Assembly: GCA_019055375.1 (NCBI GenBank)
Contig: JAHQIW010007087.1
Coordinates: 227,663-291,662 of the forward strand
Length of the DNA stretch: 64,000 bases
Source of the DNA: Parelaphostrongylus tenuis
Lineage: Eukaryota > Nematoda > Chromadorea > Rhabditida > Metastrongylidae
Direction of reading: 5' to 3'
The translations under genes and the position numbers were made by a program. The notes beneath the pieces are model-generated. The model searched no databases and had not been told where the DNA came from. It worked only from the letters and a program-made list of their open reading frames with translations. Below, in pieces: positions 11,440 to 24,400 of this stretch. Each line of letters opens with the position of its first letter. Position 1 is the first letter of the stretch.

Positions 11440-11600
11440 TTTATATTTTAATACATTTAGTAATTATTTATATTTATGTTCTATATTATATGTATTTATC
11501 ATTATTTAACTATGTACAATTATATTTTTTTATTCATTATTACTTATTCATTGTATTTACATTTATTTATTTTTTATCTTATTTATTTTTTTACCCAAAA
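11440..11600. repeat. T/A-rich low-complexity tract
   Basis: Almost only TTTAT/TATTT words; it produces spurious Phe/Tyr/Leu reading frames. A similar tract resumes at 11790-11880. Confidence 0.75.
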
Positions 11601-11601
11601 T

Positions 11602-11775
11602 TATAGAGTGGCGTGCAAAAACATTTGCGTCAGCCGGGATTCGAACCCAAATCTCACTCTTTCCGGGAGCGTGTGTTGAACCGGTACACCACCGACGCAA
11701 ATGTTTTTTGCACACCATCCACACTATTGGGTATATTGAAACATCATAACATCGCAATGGGCGGTCAAATAAAAA
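11602..11775 (-). repeat. SINE-B copy with the best-preserved tRNA-like head
   Basis: On the minus strand the head (about 11624-11698) folds as a tRNA: 7-bp acceptor pairing (GCGTCGG with CTGACGC), D-arm-like TGGTGTACCGGTTCAAC, a 5-bp anticodon stem CGCTC/GAGTG around loop CCGGAAA, and T arm GGGTTCGAATCCC. Loop position 33 is C instead of U, so a functional tRNA is unlikely. The head sits between inverted GTGCAAAAACATTTGCG / CGCAAATGTTTTTTGCAC repeats. The family tail (GGCGGTCAAATAAA) follows on the plus strand. Confidence 0.7.
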
Positions 11776-12049
11776 TTAATATGATATAAAAGAATTCCGA
11801 TTTATTTTCATATTTTATATTTTATTTATTTTTATTATTTTTATTTCTTTATTTACTTTTTTAAATACTTTTTACAATACACCATGAGGTATTACCTGTA
11901 TCACCTGGAACCTTGTGAAATCACCAGGTAGGTAGAACGGGGGCACTGGGAAAACTTCATTTGAAATTATAGCGCTCTATCGCCAATCACTGCTCTATTG
12001 TTCAATAGACATCAGAACTGCATACATATATTTCCAAGAATATTGACTG

Positions 12050-12145
12050 ACATGCAAAACTTTGAACTTCGGTTGGGAATCGAACGCGCGTCTTACCTTT
12101 TTCGGGGCGCGTGCTTACCACTGCACTACCAGTGCTCTTGTCTTG
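12050..12145 (-). repeat. SINE-B copy
   Basis: TGCAAAACTTTGAACT, B-box-like GGGAATCGAACGCG and A-box-like CACTGCACTACCAGTGCTC on the plus strand, in family order. Confidence 0.6.
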
Positions 12146-12425
12146 CTATCATTTCTGCTGCATTTTGATTTCTGTGTGTGCTTTTCTGTGTATTCTCACC
12201 TATTTAAAACTCCTTGCTTATGGTCTCTCTCAAGTAACTAAAAGGCTTACGAAACAAACAGTTCAGAAAGTTTAAAAAGGAGTTGTTTGCTATGCGAATG
12301 AAGATCTATGATTGCTTCATCTTCATCTGCTCATGGAGAAATCCGGCTGAAGGATTCAATCAACTTGGCCTCTTCAAACAAAAGCCTGACAAAGGCGAGA
12401 CCATCGAAAGGTCATCCTATTGTAT

Positions 12426-12650
12426 TAGCTCTTCCCATAAGTCTTGGCACTAGAGCATTGAACACCAAATTCACTAGTCAGAAGTGATTAAAACTGCTTA
12501 AGAACACTTTGAGAGATGTCAGAAACGTGTTCAGGCTGATGGCGTATACTTTTAAGAATGTGCTTAATCAACTTTAGTTACTTCTGGTTAATAAATTTGG
12601 TGTTTGTTGCTCTTATACCAAAACTTATGAAAAGATTTAATACTAAACAA
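12426..12650. mobile_element. Mariner-type MITE, ~225 bp
   Basis: Inverted ends: left TAGCTCTTCCCATAAGTCTT and right (reversed) TAAATCTTTTCATAAGTTTT, followed inward by CACCAAATT and (C/G)AGAAGTNA(T/C)TAAA. The terminal words match those of the palindromic mariner at 4951-5528 (CCATAAGTT, CACCAAATTTAATCAGAAATAATTAA), so it is probably a non-autonomous relative. Confidence 0.65.
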
Positions 12651-12689
12651 TGCGGCACAATCTCGTGTTGGCCAAAAAAAACAAAGTAG

Positions 12690-12790
12690 ATATTTGATAG
12701 ACAACTGACATGCGTGGCACAAAAATAATAACCAGGGATATTGAAATTCGAGCAGTGGTCTTAAGAAAACACTGGAAACGAAAGATATGA
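12690..12790 (+). repeat. FBR foldback fragment
   Basis: CTGACATGCGTGGCAC, ATATTGAAATTCGAGC and GTGGTCTTAAGAAAACACT match one arm of the FBR elements. Confidence 0.5.
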
Positions 12791-13615
12791 TAAAAACAAA
12801 ACAGTGAAATATACCATTATAACATGTTTAAGCGAATCACACACTTAGAAACTTTGTGGACTTAAATAGAATCTCATGATGGATGAATTATTGAGTCGGA
12901 TGTCTCTTTTAGCATGAGAATTCATAGATTCTTCGCCGATTTGCATAATCTGAGTCTTCATGAATCAACGATCATAGCAGAATTTCCGTTATAAGATAGC
13001 TCAACTTCCTTTCGATTATCTGTGAAACCTCTTTGAGGCTTCACCGAGGCTAGAGGACTTCACATCGTTAGCTTTATCTAGAATGATTACTAGAAGATTT
13101 AGATTCATAAATAGGAAATAAAAATAGTAATGAAGGGAGGATTATACTCTATCAATGTTGGGGAGATTGAAATTGTGGTTAGTTATTCCAGATGTGGCTG
13201 CAAAATATATGTAACACAATCAGAAACTGACGAGTTCTAGGAGAATTTGATTAAAGGCCAGAAATCGCAGTGCATTTGTATGGGCAATCAATTTTTTTTT
13301 AACTTCTAATAAACAAGTTGATGTAATGAGATGTCTGAGATAGCAATGAGATCTATAGCTCGCAAATGCGTACTGAATGTAATGGATTTTGCCCGATTGC
13401 CTTTTTAGTTTCTGATTGCAAAAGAAACCATCATCCTTCCTAGGAACTGCTTTTTCTTAATTTCTTTCTCATCTTTCCTTTCCATGAAGCCTCGATATGA
13501 AAAATCGCCGTCTGTGGTTTATTGATGTACTTGCCTAAAGTTGCTAGATATCTTAACCATAGCAAATGTTGCGACGCGATCGCTTTCTTCATGCAACCAT
13601 GAATTGAGTCGGATG

Positions 13616-13676
13616 TATATACATATACATCCACCTGTATGTATATATACGTGTATACATGCACATATATATAGTT

Positions 13677-13728
<52 letters not shown>

Positions 13729-13745
13729 TATATGCATACATATGT
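13616..13745. repeat. Microsatellite, including (TA) run of ~20 units
   Basis: A pure alternating TA run about 13682-13722, flanked by TACATATATA words. The Tyr/Ile-rich frames here are artefacts. Confidence 0.9.
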
Positions 13746-15580
13746 AGCAATTATCATTCATTATGGGTGATTCTTCGTACTTTTCCATATCTCACTTCAG
13801 TTTCCATTGCAATTGTCATAAGCATATACCTTTTATACGTCAATGAATTTCATTATTGACTTGAGTCGAAGGTATGACACAGGCTGAAAATCCATGTAGC
13901 AACACTAGTAATGCCTCTATTCATCGACTGACTCGAGCTGCAGTCATTCGTCTCCATGTGTGTCCCATCAGCTTGCACGTGCTGCCCAATGTGCTCAGCT
14001 CGCTCGACGAAGCCAATGAATATTACACCATTGGGAACAAGGCAATTTATTTCACTCCCTTTGGGGAGAAACTAGCCAGGTGCAAATCGTTGAAATCGTC
14101 AACGGAGGGCTGAGTCTCAATCTGTAGGGAAGTGGTTAGATACAAGTGAGAGAGAAGCCCGATGAGCTCCCCGAGGATATTGGTTTCATCTCATTGGAAC
14201 AGCTTTATATGCATTTAACATCTCTTCGATGGAAGGTTTTTGTCCGATCGATGTGCATAATGTAATCCGCGTACATGGGAGCACATCCATGCAAGAATCT
14301 GATTATAGTCAACAGAGGGCTGAGTCTCAATCTGATGCGGTAGAGACAAGAAACGAGTCCAACCATCCAGCTTTTTCTGCTTCTAAGTGCTGATGCACGG
14401 CCTTATTTTAGGTAAATAGAAAATAACCTGCACAATGATCAGTAGCCATGTATTCAGTAAGTCACTAGTGGTAATATGAGCTCTTTTCGATTCGGTTTAG
14501 ATCTATATCTATCGTCAGATGTGTATATTGACCTACAAATGAACGTACTGTTTTCAAATAAATAGAAGCTTGTTTTAGATTTTGGAATAGAGGAAATCAA
14601 ATCTTTCGTTCTTTCAAGCTCAGCAAAATCACTAAGGAAGACCCACATGTTTCTTATTGGATACTTTCATACGGATTTATAGCCATAAAAATTTTTTTGA
14701 ATTCATACTTACACATTCCTAAAGACAAGCAAAACTACAAAGGGTAAACAGAAATCGATACCAATTAACTATGCAAACTATTAACGACTAAGCTGAAGAG
14801 CAACCATGTACGAATTCATGATGATAGTGAAGAAACTGAGAGGTAACGATAGATGAACGGATTAATTTCGATCATAAATATCAGTAAATAAAAAATGAAA
14901 TTTCTGTAACATGAATTCAATTACTTTGATTTATTCTTTGGTGGCTTGGTTTTCGACTGTGTTAATTATAATGGAAAGAGAAAACCGTAGTTCTTGCGTA
15001 ATTTCACAACTAAAAGTGAAAGTGAAATCTTCAGGGAAACATCGGAAGAGTGATAATAGAGCGGTGTCCTCGGTAGTGAAGTGGTAGCACTCGTCCCCTA
15101 TATAGTTGAAACACTAGTCCAACTCCCACGCAAAGTTCACATATTTGCTCATCCTTAGATACTCATCAGCATCCTTGAATTCATAATTATACCATCATAA
15201 CACTGCTATTAGAGCGGTAAAATGGAAATCCTTGTAAATTGGTGAAGGTCAAATTCAAGAAGACAAATAAGAAAGAATAACTCCAAAATACTCTACGACG
15301 ACAATTGATACATACGATGAAACACGCCGTTTACTTGTTTGTCAAGACTCGTTGCCATCGTTTTATTTGCGGACGCAGAATTGATGTCGGCATAGCAAAC
15401 TGGCTGATGAGCTAGCACTATTAGTGGTTAGTGCGAAACAGGATTCGGAGAACACACAGAACATTAAGTGTTCGGACGATTCTTCGATTGACAAATCAAT
15501 CGGTCGACAATTCTCATATTGTGAAAGGTGTGATTGAAGAAAAAAGGAAACGGAACGTTGAAGATAAAAAATAATGCATT
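13746..15580. other. No gene recognised; one short direct repeat
   Basis: A 26-bp segment starting GAGGGCTGAGTCTCAATCTG (with a few preceding bases) occurs at about 14099 and again at about 14309. An open frame at 13874-14113 has no recognisable family. 15065-15130 has a weak tRNA A-box-like word (TAGTGAAGTGG) without a convincing B box. Confidence 0.4.
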
Positions 15581-15589
15581 CGTTGTAGA

Positions 15590-15836
15590 GTAAGCCTAGA
15601 TGACGAGCCGTGCATTCGACTTTAATCGTAGCATCATAGAATTGACTGAATGCATGTTTGGCCTATACAAAGACTTCCGATGGCTCACTAATATCATAAA
15701 GTCGGTATTGCAATTCTTCCAGACAAGTGTGCCATCAATCTGCACGCTCCAGTAAGATGAAGGACTCGATTTGCTCACGGCGTGCAATAGAACCAAATAT
15801 GTAAATTTTGCAGGGCATGTGTAACCACCGTGCGAC
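15590..15836 (-). repeat. SINE-A copy, diverged
   Basis: GTGCATTCGACTTTAATCG, GACTGAATGCATGTTTGGCC, AAGTCGGTATTGCA and CAGACAAGTGTG follow the family order in minus orientation, ending near the A-box side at GTAACCACCGTGCGACATG. Confidence 0.6.
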
Positions 15837-16151
15837 ATGCTCTCTCAATATTATAAACAAAAATAGTGAAGAATAACGAGAACGACAAAAATTCCAGACA
15901 ACTGCAAAAATAACTGAAGGAAAAACGCGCACCATTCGAAGATGGATTGCACACTTGGCAGAATGTGATCAATTCATAAATCTGACTGGATGTTCTAGAG
16001 AGGGAATAGAAAGGATTTTGTGTTCAAAGCTTGAGCTTTTCTATTCATTCATTTTTAGATAATCAGATTTCTGGCTCAATTGTTTTATATTGCATTAACT
16101 CCTTATTTTTGCTGTTTTCTAGTAGTTATGTTGTTGTAAATATTCATCTAA

Positions 16152-16262
16152 GAAGGCTGGGTGGTGCGCAAAAATTTCAACCTCAGGCGGGAGTTGAACC
16201 CGCCTTCCATCGCATGCGAAGCGCTTGCTACTACTGCATCAATAAGGCCGCCGCTTTACGGT
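16152..16262 (-). repeat. SINE-B copy
   Basis: TGGTGCGCAAAAATTTCAAC, then GGAGTTGAACCCGCC (B-box side) and CTACTACTGCATCAATAAGG (A-box side). Confidence 0.55.
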
Positions 16263-16729
16263 CACTCTTCGATTGATATTAGGTTGATTAGATCTAGTGG
16301 GGGCTTTGACAATAAAGTGAATATGTCACATGTGCAATCAATGAAGAAAGTTTCGACAAAAACTTTTACAAACAAATTTTTCGAGCATAATATTAGTCAA
16401 ACTATGATTAATTTTCGAACTCGAAACATACATGAATGATTAACTGAATGGTTCTCAAACACTGTGAGATTTGGGAAACATTAGTCATCGCGATTCAAAG
16501 ACATTATAATTTTACTTACAGTTGTTTTCACGCCAAAAAAAATGATAATTTTGAAAATGTTGTTAACTCATGCTCTATCAAAAAGGACAATTTTTGAGAG
16601 GAAAATGTGTTGTTCGGAAAAAAATTCTCTAAGCTCGGAAAAATTCTCTAAGCAAGTGGTCCTTAGATAAATATTCTCTGGGCAGTCACTTTGTCGATGA
16701 AGGTAAGTGAGACTAACCTGAGCTTTCCT

Positions 16730-17880
16730 CAGTCGAAGATAGGTATTTTTTTCGTTATCCGCACACTGTTGCGAACCCTTGAAAAAACATGTTTTTTGAT
16801 TCTTTTCGGAGTTTTGGTAGTCATTTGATAGCCTAAATCATGGGGAATTTTGAAGGTGTACTTTATTTTTTGAAAAGTTTTTATTGCACTGTAGCAGTAA
16901 GAATAAAATTTTACTTCACACTCAAGCATTTTTCGCTGTAATTTTTCGCTTTTCCTTCAAATTTTGATTAATCATTCGACATCTCAAATCTCGTTGGTTT
17001 CAGCCGTATACTTGGTTTTTGAAGAAGGCTGCTTATTACGCTGTAGATGCTAGAAGGATTGCGTTTCACACTCGGCGCCACATTCTTTGCTTCGATATGT
17101 AATTAGGATTCTGAAGCTCACGTTGCGTTATCTATCCCATACCGGAGTAAAAAACACGTACCGAGTGCGAAACAAAATCTTCATTTTAGTTGCTACAGCG
17201 TAATAAGAGGACATTTCTGAAACCATGTATACAAATGAATTCGTCAAGATTTAGGCAATTAGTGATCGTTGAAAGTTTGAGGGAAAACTTTTGTTCGGCG
17301 AAAAATGCTCGAATATGAAGCACGATATGATTCTAACTTTGTTGCTACGGCGCAATAAAAAGGCCACTCAGAAATAAAGTACATTCTTAAAATCTGCGAG
17401 ATTTCAGCTGTCGAAGGGTCACGGAAACTGCGAACAAAAAAACCCCAGGAAACGCGTTTTTCTCAGAGGTCGAAACAAAATGCGGATGTCTAAAATGACG
17501 AAGATTTGCAAAACACAATCTTCTTTTGGCTGTTACAGCGCATTAAAGAATCGTCACTAAAAACCAAACATACCACTGAAATCGTCGAAACTTAAGCTAT
17601 CGAGATTTTATTGAAATCTGAAAATAAACCTCTGTCTAACGAAGAATGCCTGAGTGTGAAACATGATTTTATATCCTACAGCAAAAATGCAATGTATAGG
17701 CTAATTTGAAAATAAAGCAGATCATTTGAATTTCAGTGAATTGAGCCATCGAATGACTTTTGTAACCCTAAGCCTAAGCAATTAGTGCGTTTTTTCCCGA
17801 GGGACGAAACAGGGTTCGGACAACGGGAATAATCCTTGAAATCTCTTTCATGTAAGTGAAACGAGATCTACCACAGGATT
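16730..17880. repeat. Inverted subrepeat element, locus 5
   Basis: Minus-oriented units about 16730-17060 (CACTGTAGCAGTAAGAATAA). Plus-oriented units have CTACAGCGTAATAAGAGG at about 17190, CTACGGCGCAATAAAAAGG at about 17340, TTACAGCGCATTAAAGAA at about 17533 and a degenerate one at about 17676. Spacing is about 149, 193 and 145 bp; the long unit carries an extra CAGAGGTCGAAACAAAATGC segment. Confidence 0.65.
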
Positions 17881-19370
17881 TCAAACTACGAAACTAGAAT
17901 AGTCCACTTATTCTGTGAATGTGGTGTTCATTCTGGCTGTTTGATCTATTTTGTTCATTTCTTGATTTCCAATCAGTTTAGAAAGTGAAAGACAAAAAGA
18001 AAGAGTGATTACGGAAATCTCAAGTTCTCCGAAATATAAATACTGGCATGCAAAGTGGCTTCAACGCAGTGGTAGACTCTGCTGTTAAACATCTATGTCA
18101 ACAGTTACCAAAGGAATGTGTAGTAATACCAAAACATCATTGGTACCGTAGCCTTCCGTTCACTGCCCATCTGAGTCACTCCAGTGTGATTCCACAATTT
18201 TGACATTTTCATTCGCTTCAGGGAGAAATAGAAAGGTGAAGATAGAGAAAGAGACACAAACGAATTTAAGTACAGAGTCATAAAAGGAGCGAGAGAAGTA
18301 AATGAAGTAAAAAAAAGTAATCGAACTCTCCGAGTACATGACGAGTTGTTTGTTCACAAGACCCATGAGGTGAGTAGCGGCGTGGTAAACAAATCCCTCA
18401 GCATTGACAAAGCTGGTTTAACTCCTACTTGGGATAAGGGCTTCCATCGCTCCGATGTATGTACCTTGGTACAAAGTCGTCGGTTATCAAGAGCTTTTTC
18501 TTTCAACAAACGCTTGCGTCTGCATATGTAAGAAAATCTGGTAACAGCTTGCAAAACTGCCCAGAATTCCATTCCAGCGAGAACAGATGTAAGCGGCACT
18601 CAGCGACATCCATAAAGAAGACCAAAAACCCTCAGGTAGCAACCAAATGGATCAACGAATTCCGAACCTTCGTAGAATATGGAAATGAGGACACGAAGTG
18701 GATGCAAAACTACCGCGATCCACATAACATCAGATATCCGTCCATGCAGAGAAAAATTTCTCAAAAAATGTACCGTATTTAGGACCAAGTGAATGGATAT
18801 TCATAAATGAAGGGAACTGTATGAGGATAATAATTCAGTGGGTAAATATAGGTCGACTTTATCGACTGTGTCAGTTGAATTCGTTGTACATTCACGTGCT
18901 AAGATTCGAAAAGTATGTTCTTAACAGCAGTGAGACATGAAGAAAAGCTTCAAGATCTCTAATAAAACACACAAAGATAGCAGTTGTTGGGAAATTATCT
19001 TCACAGTCCTCAAAAGTTAATCCAAATTTTTTCATGCAAATTAATAGCTCAAGAAAATTACGGCGTTTCTAACCCAAATAGTCAAATCTGACGGGTGTGG
19101 TTTGAAAATAGTAAACAGAAACGCCATATGCTGCTCATTACACTGAAGAATCCATTTGCCACACCCATCCTTCAACAACGCAAAACGGAAAAAAAGTGCT
19201 GTTAAAAGAAATGAATGAGAGAATAGAGCTGCAAGTCCAAAAATAGAAAAATCGAATTCTTCCATAGACTAGAGTTTCGCTCGTTGTTTGAGAGTTTTTG
19301 AACAAGCTACAGTGAATAATCTCAGTGAACGACTGACTGTCAGCTAAATAAGAAAGTGATAACAAAAGTG
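17881..19370. other. No feature recognised
   Basis: Unique-looking AT-rich sequence. An open frame at 18459-18782 lacks flanking splice signals I trust and matches no family I know. Confidence 0.4.
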
Positions 19371-19373
19371 CAG

Positions 19374-19665
19374 GTAACGTAGTGGTTAGAGGTGACTCGC
19401 AATACGGGTAATACGTAGTCTCTGCTTCGATCTAGAGTATAGCGTGCCAATCGTCCCTCCATTCTACAGAGGTTGATAAATTGCTACACTTGTCGAAAGG
19501 ATCAAAACACCGATATGTCACATCGATTGGTGACCACAAATCATTTCAAAGACTAAAAATACATCCAATCACCTTTCAGTCACCGATAACGACGCTAAAT
19601 GAAGTCGAACGCAAGGTGTATCTCTTAGGGATTAATCCATACCGAAATCTTTATCTTTAATCTCC
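19374..19665 (+). repeat. SINE-A copy, diverged, full order
   Basis: A box GTAACGTAGTGGTTAGAGGT, B box GCTTCGATCTAGAG, GGTTGATAAATTGCTA, GAAGTCGAACGCAAGGTG, TCTTAGGGATTAATCC, ending in TCTTTATCTTTAATC, which is a decayed ATCC-type tail. Confidence 0.65.
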
Positions 19666-19771
19666 AATTTATAAAGGTTTCAAAGTAACTGACAATATAT
19701 GACACTGCTGGATGGAAACCAAGAGGTGAAATGCCGCTCGTAGCACGGTGAGGCCTTGTTACGACACCACG

Positions 19772-19927
19772 ACCCGAGTCAGTCAATCCGAGGATCCCTC
19801 ATTGATTAAGCTCTTTGTGATTGACAAGAGGAGTTGTTTCTACGCCTCGACCCAGGCCAATGAATCCTCCGATGCCTCGTTGATTGAGTCCTATGTGATT
19901 GACAAATTGATACCGGACATCTCTGCG
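19772..19927 (+). repeat. 78-bp tandem duplication (26 codons, in frame)
   Basis: ACCCGAGTCAGTCAATCC...GTGATTGACAA at 19772 and ACCCAGGCCAATGAATCC...GTGATTGACAA at 19850. Both units read in the same open frame as (A/T)(S/T)T(R/Q)...SLI...VIDK. No known protein family. Confidence 0.6.
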
Positions 19928-19984
19928 AAGAGATGTCGTGCAAACAGAGGAATAAAATTGAATTTATGGCAGGAAGACAAATGA

Positions 19985-21427
19985 TCATAGATAGAAATAA
20001 GTGGTCCTACATTTGTGAGCTTTGGTAGAGACGAAGCAGATGATTTCAATAGAAAATATGAGAAAAAAGCATTATGGTTGTCAGTAGAGTAGTTGAGATG
20101 GTGTTTGAGCGAACTACACATGGCTGTCATTAGGGCGTATGCGTAGAATATTATCACTTGCTCGACATCTTTATGAGTATATTAAAGACAATTTTGTAGT
20201 TGAGTGTAAAAAGACAAGAGTGTGAAGAAGCACCCAGTAAAAGAAAGTGTTCTCTGATACTCATTCAGAATTAACATCAGAAAAACTGCACACCAACGAT
20301 CAACGTAAAGATTTACGTCTGACTGAGGGCTTGAAAAAACGCAAGAACGTTTTTTTAAGCTGAAGGATACGGTATCTAGCACGAATAAAAGCCACCATGT
20401 ACTTTACCCTGATGCATGATTCTTTGCCTATGGTGCAGAGGAATGAATTACAGCCTTCATATCCACTCCATCCATGAATGGGTGTGTTTGCTTGGATGTC
20501 CTTTCGTTCAAGATAATGAAGAGAAAGAAACTCAAACAAAAAATATAATGCATTTCGCTCTCAAATGAATAAAGGACACTGAGCAGTTTAGGTCGACATC
20601 GAAGACAAGTGCAAATTTCAGTGGGGCATGTTCGGGTCAGTTGATGAATATAAAGATTACAGGTATTATAAGTAAAAGGAGTATAGGTGTTAGAGGTACT
20701 CAAGGAATATAGGGGTATTATAGGTGTTTGCTATTAATGTGTTAATCGTCCAGTTCTCTCAGTTAAAAGGAGCATATTTTACGAAGCTGACAGCTTAGAA
20801 GTTTTAAAGGAGAAATATGAATTAGAAATAGTAATATTTGAAAAATGCAGAGTAACAACTTAGAGAATCAGAGCAAGCCAGTAATTGACCGTTACCTAGG
20901 CAAAAGGAGTTTTCTCGATACGTCTTTCTAGGGCTTCGGTCAAAAAACTAGTACATGAAAGTACGAAACGTTCTGAGCAGAGTTGAGTGAATGGTCTCCG
21001 ATGTTAATTATAGTTACTTCGTTGATAAAATGTCCATATAGTCTATCACAGTCACTCGATTATGCATAACCTTTTGAGAAATTTCGAATCCACATTCCTA
21101 CGTTGAAGTTTTGATAAAGAGTGTACTCATAGATTGGTACTAAACGGAATCCATACTTTTAACTGGCATTACTTTGACGGTTTCGCAATTGCATACAAAG
21201 AATAACCACTTTTAAATCATATGTCATTGAATCTTCATGCCACGCAATATTGACAAGCACCCTTCACATCGTAATGTAGGTTTCGCGTCTTATTCTTGAT
21301 TATTCGGCAATGAGATGCCAGATTATTGTTAAAAGTGTGGTTTGTCAAGAGTTTCTTGCTGATCAAATTCTCATATTAGCTTTGGTTCAGAGAAAAAATT
21401 CTTCACTCTAGACAATTTATTCATGCG
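19985..21427. other. No feature recognised
   Basis: AT-rich intergenic sequence between SINE/tandem repeats and the RTE element. Open frames of 60-90 codons on the minus strand look like chance. Confidence 0.4.
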
Positions 21428-21438
21428 CTACAGGGTAT

Positions 21439-24400
21439 CACCTGTCACCTGTCACCTGTATCATCTGTCGTCCCGTTGATCGTCGAGTGACTCGAGCGGG
21501 TACCAGCAACTCTTCCATTTTTCCCTATCGCGTGCAAGAGTGGCCCAGTGGGTCCTCCTCGCTCTAGGGATTCGCTGAGCATCATATCTTTTTCTATCGA
21601 TATCGTGATGAAATCGGACCAACAGGTCAGTGGTCTTCCTTTAGAGCACTTGACGTCCCGAGAAATTCAGTCGGTAACGGCTCTCATCCATCGGTTGTCG
21701 TTGAAGCGCATCACGTGTCCGGCCCACCTTATTTTCGATATCCTGGCGTGTAGAACGGCGTCTCTGATTTTTGATCGTTGACGTAGGTCGGAACTTCGGA
21801 TCCTTTCTCTCATTTGCGAGATACGCGATACTCCTAGCATCGACCTTTCGACTGCGCGTTCGATAACGGCAAATGATCTTTCATCCTGCTTACGTAGCGA
21901 CAAGGATTCTGCTGCATACGTTAGGGCAGGGATAATTGTCGAGTCGAAATGTTGGGCACGGAGTCGGATGTTCTTTGTCCTTTTCACTACATCTTCGATG
22001 CTCTTAAACGTTCCCCAAGCCGCTCGTTTCCTCCTGCTCAACTCTAAAGCTAGATCGTTCATCATATTGATTTCACGACCTAGATAGACGTAACTGGAGC
22101 ATTCGGAGATTGTCGTTCCGTTGAGCGTGAATGGGGCATTAGAAATCCATCCGCTCCTCATGAACATTGTTTTCGTTAGATTCAGTTGAAGACCAATCTT
22201 TCCAAAGGCGTTATCGAAATCGGTCAACATACGTTCCGCTTGGCTGATGTTTGGTGTTATGAGAACGATATCGTCAGCAAAGCGAAGATGGTTTAATTGT
22301 CGACCGTCAATTTTCACTCCGGTTTCGTCCCATTCTAATGTTCGCATGACGTTTTGTAGGGTGGCAGTGAATAGTTTTGGCGAAATTGTATCGCCTTGTC
22401 GAACTCCTCTTCTTACGTCAATGGTGATATTGTTGTAGAATGGAGATATTTTGGTCGTTAAATCTTTATAAAGCTCAAAAAGGATCATTATGTACCGAGT
22501 AGGGACGCCCTGGTTATCCACAGCCTCTATAACCGCTTCAGTTTCCACTGAATCAAAGGCTTTCTTCAGATCGATGAAAGTGAGACAGAGTGGTTGTTTG
22601 TACTCTCGTGAAACTTCGATGAGTCTTGTAATCGTGTGGATGTGGTCCATGGTACTAAATCCTTTTCGGAACCCTGCTTGTTCACATGGCTGTCCTTCGT
22701 CCAGTGTTCTGTCAATCCTGTTTAGGATGACTCGAGTAAAGAGTTTATAGACAACGGACAGCAAGCAGATTGGGCGATAATTGCCTATGTCGTGAAGGTC
22801 TCCCTTTTTGAACAACAATACGGTCTTGCTGGTTTTCCATTGAAAAGGGACCTTGCATTCTGACAGGTAGCGAGTGAAGAGCCGAGCCAGGGTGTTGATG
22901 AGAACTGGCGGCAGATGAGGGTTCTTCAGGTGTTCTACCGGGTGTTGTTCTGTTCTTCACCGACGATATAGCATGTCGGGTTTCGGAAGGTAGGACCAGT
23001 GGGACGACATATTCGTCCTCTTTCAATTTATATGACGGTAAGAGGGCATGGCTAGCGAAGAGATCCGAGTAGTATTGGTGGATGATTTTCTCCATAGCCT
23101 TTCTCGAAGCTGTAATTGTCCCGTCAGGGTATCGGAGTGCAATCATCTTGGTCTTATAGTTGGCGAAACCTCGCTGGGCTTTGCGAATGCTCTTCCCAGC
23201 TTCTGCAGCTTCTGCCATAACTGCTGCTCTTCTCTCTTTAAGGTCTCTTTTCTCGCTTCTCTACAGCGTTTCGCAAGTTCGGTCGTTAAGATTCAGTTGC
23301 CTGTATCTCGTGCGATTCCACGTTGACGTATCAGCTTGAGTGTCTGCGAAGACAAGCGTCTCTTCGTGACCTTAGGACTTTCGGCTTTTTTAGCGCCAAC
23401 GTGAAGATATTCAACGAGTCGATCGTATTCTTCGTCGATGTTGTCGACAACGGTATCTTCCCAAGAGCCGACTAGTGATTTGAATACATCCCAGTTTATG
23501 GTAGTTCTGGGACTTCGTTGTTTGAATTTAGCGGTTTTCTCTCCTCTCCTCGAAAATCGGAACGTTGCGCGAAGGAGGCGATGGTCTGATCCCGTGTAGA
23601 ACTTAGGAACAACAGCGACGTCGGTCAGGCAAAACCTTCGCTTTACTATGATGTGATCTATTTCGTTATGGTACTCTCCATTGGGAGACTCCCACGTCCA
23701 TCGCTGAGAAAGAGGCTTTTGGAATTGCGAGATACCATGGATGGTTTGGGTCTTCATGATAAACTCAGATAGCCTCTCACCCTGTTCATTCCATTCTAGT
23801 CCGTGGGTCCCTATGTGACGTTCTTTAGACGTTCTTCTAGGTCCAGTTTTTGCGTTAAAATCTCCGACAATGACCTTTAAGAATGTATGATCTTCTCTGA
23901 AGAATTTTTCGAGGTCCATATAGAACGCTTCGACTTCGTCTTCGTCATAGCTTGATGTTGGTGCGTAAGCAACGAAGATGGTCAAAGCCGGCATAGAACC
24001 ACATCGTTCCAGCCGTAATCGTCCAATACGGGTTTGATAGTTATCCAGACGAATCAATGTTTACGGTCAAATTAGAATTGACGAGGACGCCAACGCCGCC
24101 GACACCTCTGCGATCGCATGTACCAAAGAACAGTTCTTCTCCGGTATCATAAACAGTGTGATAAGGATGGCGCCTTCTCGTCTCAGCCAGGCCAATGACG
24201 TCGTACCTTATTCTTCTTGCTTGAATCAATAGATCTTCTACAGCGGATTGGTGAGCAAGGGTTCTTGCGTTGTAGGTACAGACCGTCATTTTAGTCCGTT
24301 TCGATCTTGGCAGCCTAGTTCGGCCCTGAGATTTTAGCAGCCTCTCCGTACTCGTCCTACATGGCGCTGCCGTACCAGGGGCTCTTTCGGTGTCAGGGGA

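Noticed and set aside
11624..11698. Apparent tRNA gene on the minus strand
   Set aside because: Folds as a tRNA but has C at position 33, G-U pairs in the T stem, and is one of a dispersed SINE-B family.
13616..13788. Tyr/Ile-rich open frames on both strands
   Set aside because: Translations of a TA microsatellite.
22247..22750. Plus-strand open frames inside the RTE
   Set aside because: Antisense shadows of the reverse transcriptase domain.
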